A DNA stretch of 64,000 nt from Verpa conica. Its lineage: Eukaryota; Ascomycota; Pezizomycetes; Pezizales; Morchellaceae. The notes under the pieces were generated by a model. The model was not told the DNA's origin, did no database searches, and saw nothing but the letters and a program-made list of their open reading frames with translations. Each line of letters starts with the position of its first letter. The first letter of the stretch is position 1. Location: the NCBI GenBank assembly GCA_033030425.1, contig JAUFSD010000003.1, positions 1,674,001-1,738,000 of the forward strand, written 5' to 3'. Below, piece by piece: positions 59,696-64,000 of this stretch. The translations under genes were made by a program, and so were the position numbers.

Positions 59696-61385
59696 ATATT
59701 TGACTTGACATTTGATTGTTCACGAATAGGCGTAAATGAGTTGGATCATGCTTTGGGTTTGCTTTATAAGTGGTCATTCTACAGGTGCTTAGGCTTGGGG
59801 TAAAAGTAGATCTAGTGCATTTTATCTAAATCAAGGAGCATTCATTGCCATTAGTAGAAATGCTACATATCCTATTCATCTATATACTTCAAGCGTTTAT
59901 TATCGCGCTACCCTTTTAACCTAGATAATAACGTACCCAGGACAGTATGAATATGGAAGCATAAATAAGGCAAAACATAATTTACCACTAGTAGCAAATT
60001 AAAGTGCAAAACGCTAGATTCTAGAGCTTTTACATACTACTCTAGTTGAATCTAGTACCTGTACCTGAATCAAAATAAATTACTGAGACAGGCGCTTAGA
60101 TCACTTAGATAGGTGAAAAAATAACTTATCTCCAGAATATCTTTGGTGGCCTAGTCACTTTGCCACCTAGAGGCCTGAGCATATGATAGTTAAGTATTTT
60201 AGTTCATTCCCAATACCCATATCCTCCTTCTTGACTGTCTTCTCAAAAAGAAAAGGGGGGAGAGTCTCTTATCCTCAATACCTTACTGTATCCTCAAGAA
60301 TGGAAAACCACTTTTGGAAAATTATATTTTACCTAACCCCATATTGTCCTCCAGACACTGGCATTTAGAACCATTTTTTATATGCTTCTTCAGGGATCCG
60401 CTTATTCTAACTCATATCATGGGCTTTGGAGAGGCTTGGGCGAGCAAGAATAAATGCTCTATAAAGCATGCTTAGTGTGGTCGAAGTGCCTCGGCTTTGT
60501 AGACCTCTGGCTTTGGTCTTGCCTTGGATTTTAGGAGCTTGTGCTTATGTTGCCTCGAAACATAAAAACACTTTAGGTTATTATATCGAAGTAAGATTTG
60601 GGTACTTTGGGTTATACTAAATTGCTATATATAATCTATTGAGGCCAGTGATGGTTTCTAAGCTAAAGCCTCTAGTTGCAGGTTTATACAAAGCTTTATA
60701 TCCATTACTATAACTATATAAATCAATCGAATGATATCATTTATATTTTATTTTTGTATACTTCGAGCAATATCGAGGCGACGCCGGGGGTGGCCTCGAA
60801 ATATCTCGGCCTTGTGGCCCTCCGACCTTGTCCTCCTCAAGACTACCATACTACCCTTATACAGTACATTCTCCCTATAAGAATAATACCTATAAAAATA
60901 ACTACTCTATAAGAATATGCATTCTTGCTCCCAACTAGATCAACAAAGTCATATTTCCTCTATTTATAAGAATATTCATCTTATAAGGGTACTGAGGTTC
61001 GGTCCCAAACGTATTCTTATAGGAAGAGTCTACTATAACGGGAAAAGAGCAAGCTCTAGCCTCCCTATGAATACAATCGAGCCTTCTTTTTGTTTGATGT
61101 ATGTATATACTAGGTAAGAATCCAGTCAGTGTAAAAGTAAAGCCGAGAACTACAACTATATACTATGTAGCAGAGGGCCTCCCTGCCACCGCGCAGTAAA
61201 GAACGGCATGGATACCCCTTGTAGTATTATATTAAGGAAACTAGTCTCTTTCGGAATTAGTAGATCCATAAAAGACTTTTATAGTGTGGCTTTTCGTATT
61301 CAGTGCACGGGTTTCATCAGGCACCTATTTTAAAAAGCAAATGACATTATGACCACTGAATTCTAGATTACACATTATACTACTA
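59696..61385. other. gene-poor region with degenerate repeats
   Basis: No supportable gene. Two related segments (60490-60525 and 60804-60836) share a CTCGGC-TTGT-CCTC-GC-TTG pattern. A CTATAAGAATA-type motif occurs near 60879 and 60909, with a related copy near 60962 and an inverted copy near 61011. Probably decayed repeat DNA. Confidence 0.5.
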
Positions 61386-62228
61386 TTAATCCAAACCATT
61401 ATTAGACGCGGTCGGGACGTACTCCATGATCTTCAAACGGTCTAATTCCTGCACCAACATTTCTTGGTCCTCCTTCGCGAAGCGAATGATCGCCACAGAG
61501 CCCGCTGCTCTTGCATAAACATGCGTTACATTGTTCATCACGCACCGGATATGGTTACCTTCTACCCCACGATTCCCATTCACGCCCCCATTTCCTCTCA
61601 ACCGGTCGAATAGTCTTTGAGACATCGCTGGAGCAACAATGTCGTCTTCACCGCCGTGTAGGATTAATACGTCCTTTTCAAACAATTGACCCATCCATTG
61701 TGTGCATGGATATGGATCGACGTGTCTGGCGATCAGACTGATGGGAATCCTTTTGAACTTAATTTCCAAGCAGCTGGTATATGGACTTATTAGTACGACC
61801 TTCCGAAAGTTGTACTTTCCGTTAGCGACCAAAGATATTGTTGGGCCACAGCCAATACTATTTCCTAGAGGCACAATGTTTTCTGCAGCCCAGCCTAGAG
61901 AAATAAGGTATTGTACGAGTAACTCAAGGTCTGTATTAATGTTCGTTGTGGTGACCGGACCCGGTGTCTCGCCATAGCCGGGATAGTTGTGAAGAAGGAA
62001 TGATACACCGTTATTCCCGCCCCAGTCCTTCCATTCGCTAACAGAGTCGGAGTCAAGACTCCTCAACCTGCCATGAGAGACTAGAAATAAGACGTTTTTA
62101 TCACCAGCCTCGTAATAAACATATTCAATTTTACGCTCCCCCTCCAAGATGCGAATATCGCTAGACGGCGTTCGTTTAGTGACACTACTTCCAGGGAAGC
62201 ACACACTTGTAACATAATCAACAAACAT
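61386..62228 (-). CDS. alpha/beta hydrolase fold protein
   Basis: Single exon, 280 residues. Core strands VLFLVSHGR and VSFLLHNYPGYGETPG lead to the nucleophile elbow GNSIGCGP (Ser124); the acid is in LHGGEDDIV (Asp195 or Asp196) and the His in NNVTHVY (His236), a complete triad in family order. The HG loop reads SHGRLRS instead of the usual HGN or HGG. The plan (DWGGNNGVSFLLHNYPGYG.. then a Ser elbow, and VVLISPYTSCLEIKFKRIP) resembles ABHD17/Bem46-type serine hydrolases. No signal peptide or membrane segment is evident. Substrate unknown. The downstream gene-poor DNA offers no functional clue. Confidence 0.8.
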   Translation of the reverse strand: MFVDYVTSVCFPGSSVTKRTPSSDIRILEGERKIEYVYYEAGDKNVLFLVSHGRLRSLDSDSVSEWKDWGGNNGVSFLLHNYPGYGETPGPVTTTNINTDLELLVQYLISLGWAAENIVPLGNSIGCGPTISLVANGKYNFRKVVLISPYTSCLEIKFKRIPISLIARHVDPYPCTQWMGQLFEKDVLILHGGEDDIVAPAMSQRLFDRLRGNGGVNGNRGVEGNHIRCVMNNVTHVYARAAGSVAIIRFAKEDQEMLVQELDRLKIMEYVPTASNNGLD

Positions 62229-63443
62229 AGTGTGAGATGTATGACGTGCGGTGTGATAAAATAGGTACTAAAGGTGTAGAGGTAGCAGAGTAAACTGGGG
62301 TGAGAATGCCCTAAACAAAGTGAAGGGGTATGGGCGTGGATGAAGGGTCTAGCAGACTTTTGTTTGGCTGCTTCGTGGAGCTGGCGGTGTCGTCTCGAGA
62401 AACTAATGTAGATTGATAAGGAACTAAGTGAACTACTTGCTGCCTGCTTATATACTCTACCTAAAACTCTCTGCACCCTTGTCGGAATACAATACACCAC
62501 TCAGCTGCGCCTTCCTTTACATGACAATCCCATTGTATGTATGCTAGTACACATATTCTATCTGTGAGACTTAATCTAACACGGTGACCGCGGCAGGTGT
62601 AAAAAGAATTAGAAGTATGGCGAACTATAGCGAGCACGCGTGAGCCTAGGAGTAGTAAGCTGGAGAAGATGTATGATGTGCGATGGTGGCCGTTTTTATT
62701 GGTTCTAGGTCTTAACCCTAACCCTTGAGACCTCCTACTTACGTCAATTATAGTCGGGAGATATACTTAAATTATATACCAAAAGTATTCCGTTACCTAG
62801 GCACGAGTAGCAATAGTGGTGAGTTTTTCATATCATATAGAGCACATCTACCGGGAACTTCACTTTATTTATCGCAGGTTAAAGACTATTAACAGTTTCG
62901 ATAAAGCCGGTATTAATGCGCTAATTAGACTCATGGGAGAGATGTTAACTAACTGGATAACCGAGCACTATAAAACCGAGTTCTCTACAATGCATAGCAG
63001 TTACGCTCAAAAGAGTAAAGACCCAGCCGGATAAGGCGAGTATTTTATATTCACCTGAACAGCCCCTAAGCACGGTTGGCGCAAGTCAAAGGGCGTCAGA
63101 AATGGATTTTTGTACCGTTTAAGAGAGATGAGGGATATAGAAAACAGAAAACAATAACTAAACTACAGAAGCTACTACGATTGGTGCCGTGCGCTCTAAT
63201 AGTATCTACTATCACTCTTTAATACTAAGGACACTAAACCACGAACAGATTTTTCAATATCATATGGCAGTAACTGATATATTGATACAGATGCTTCTAT
63301 TCTTCACCATTGGTATTACCTACATCCCTTACTATCTAATATTTGCAGCGTGTATGGCTAGTCATAGTATAGCGTGGTACGCCATTAAATGACAAGTCAC
63401 ATTTGGTATCATGGATGATATATTATATGTAATGTTCATATAA
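62229..63443. other. intergenic, no protein gene seen
   Basis: Promoter of the hydrolase gene, then AT-rich DNA. Contains two telomere-repeat-like CCCTAA units near 62713-62726. Frames at 62816-63034 and 63189-63392 look random. Confidence 0.5.
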
Positions 63444-63525
63444 GCCCTGATGGTCTAGTGGTATGATTCCTGCTTTGGGTGTTCTTAAATGCAGGAGGTC
63501 TCCGGTTCAATCCCGGATTAGGGCC
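63444..63525 (+). tRNA. tRNA-Pro (UGG) with a 10-nt intron
   Basis: Acceptor stem GCCCTGA (63444-63450) pairs with TTAGGGC (63518-63524); discriminator C at 63525. The D-arm/A box reads TGGTCTAGTGG. The anticodon stem is CCTGC/GCAGG; the loop has TGG at 63476-63478 (34-36) followed by G37. Between 37 and 38 lie ten extra bases (63480-63489), the standard place for a nuclear tRNA intron. The T arm TCCGG-TTCAATC-CCGGA includes the B box GGTTCAATCCC (63504-63514). Mature length is 72 without CCA. It reads proline codons, mainly CCA. Confidence 0.93.
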
Positions 63526-63533
63526 GACTATTA

Positions 63534-63540
63534 TTTTTTT
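63534..63540 (+). terminator. RNA polymerase III terminator
   Basis: A T7 run begins nine bases after the tRNA 3' end, the usual Pol III stop. Confidence 0.8.
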
Positions 63541-63614
63541 GAACACTAGTTAGGTCATAATAACTACCGTATTTTATTTACGAAATTCGACCCGCTACGG
63601 CCAGGGTACAGTGA

Positions 63615-63936
63615 GTTGCGGCCGGGCGGCGGGTGTGGTCTGGTGGCGGACAGGGGCCTGACTTGGCGCGGACTATCGAAGGGTACAGGACTATAGGAAA
63701 GGTACCCAAAAAGTTGCCTGAACAGGTTCATATTTTAGAGAGTCAGCCAAAACACAGGAACCAGTTTTTAACACTTCTACCCCCTAACCTTTATCCAGTC
63801 CAGTACCCTATCTATAGTCCAGTACCTTATTTATAGTCCTGTCAGTAACCTATCGATAGTCCAGTACCTCATAGATAGTCCGCGCTAAATCGGACCCCTG
63901 TCCGTCACTAGACCGTATCCGCCATTCGGCCGCGAC
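63615..63936. mobile_element. 322-bp element with 63-nt terminal inverted repeats
   Basis: The left arm (63615-63677, starting GTTGCGGCCGGGCGG) and the right arm read inwards (63936-63874, starting GTCGCGGCCGAATGG) have equal length with no indel. They differ at 13 of 63 positions, every one a transition. The interior has no coding frame and carries a small tandem repeat. It is probably a non-autonomous transposon or palindromic repeat; no clear target duplication is visible. It begins 90 bp after the tRNA gene. Confidence 0.75.
63797..63876. repeat. four-unit minisatellite inside the right-end element
   Basis: Units of 19, 19, 23 and 19 bases share AGTCCAGTACC plus a TAT-type end; the third has a small insertion. 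Related AGGACTATAG sequence occurs in the left part of the element. Confidence 0.7.
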
Positions 63937-64000
63937 TTTTTCATTTTTCATTTTTCATACTAACAATTGCCTAAAAACGCGTACTAGCCCCAGTAATAGC

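Overview
The window is nuclear DNA of a filamentous ascomycete (Pezizomycotina). This rests on short introns (about 50-90 nt) with GT..CTAAC/CTGAC..AG signals, on typical fungal proteins (FMP52, NOT4, ATG13, KAP123, BUD22, NCR1 and a GH5 beta-1,6-glucanase-like enzyme), and on mini-transposons with RIP-like transition differences. Moderate gene density with repeat-bearing gaps of up to 5 kb would suit a Pezizomycete (truffle or morel relatives); that placement is inference. I see 18 protein-coding loci (one cut by the left edge) and one intron-containing tRNA gene. Exon boundaries were chosen by reading splice signals and requiring frame and family agreement; there is no transcript evidence.

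Left part (1-13.4 kb): the tail of an unknown gene; the sterol transporter NCR1/NPC1 (minus strand, 5 exons); a two-exon peptide gene whose spliced product ends in a CaaX box (7.5-7.7 kb), the most intriguing candidate here; the short-chain dehydrogenase-like FMP52; and a DUF2433 metallophosphoesterase with an RGG tail.

Middle (13.4-25.1 kb): a TA-flanked MITE, then a compact RNA and energy block: TRM7 (tRNA 2'-O-methyltransferase) divergent from BUD22 (ribosome biogenesis), complex I 30-kDa subunit, and NOT4 (CCR4-NOT E3 ligase), whose last exon is probably reached through a 775-nt intron.

25-42 kb: two gene-poor stretches (one with a second TA-flanked MITE) surround ATG13 and precede importin KAP123, which has a GC-AG intron.

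42-60 kb: an amidoligase-family gene, a convergent small secreted protein gene, methylthioadenosine phosphorylase, a secreted GH5 glucanase, a large ankyrin/RCC1/BTB protein (IBtk-like) and an SNF2-family ATPase.

Right end (60-64 kb): gene-poor DNA with an alpha/beta hydrolase, tRNA-Pro(UGG), and a long-inverted-repeat element whose two 63-nt arms differ only by transitions. The genes are mostly unrelated housekeeping functions; no biosynthetic cluster is visible.
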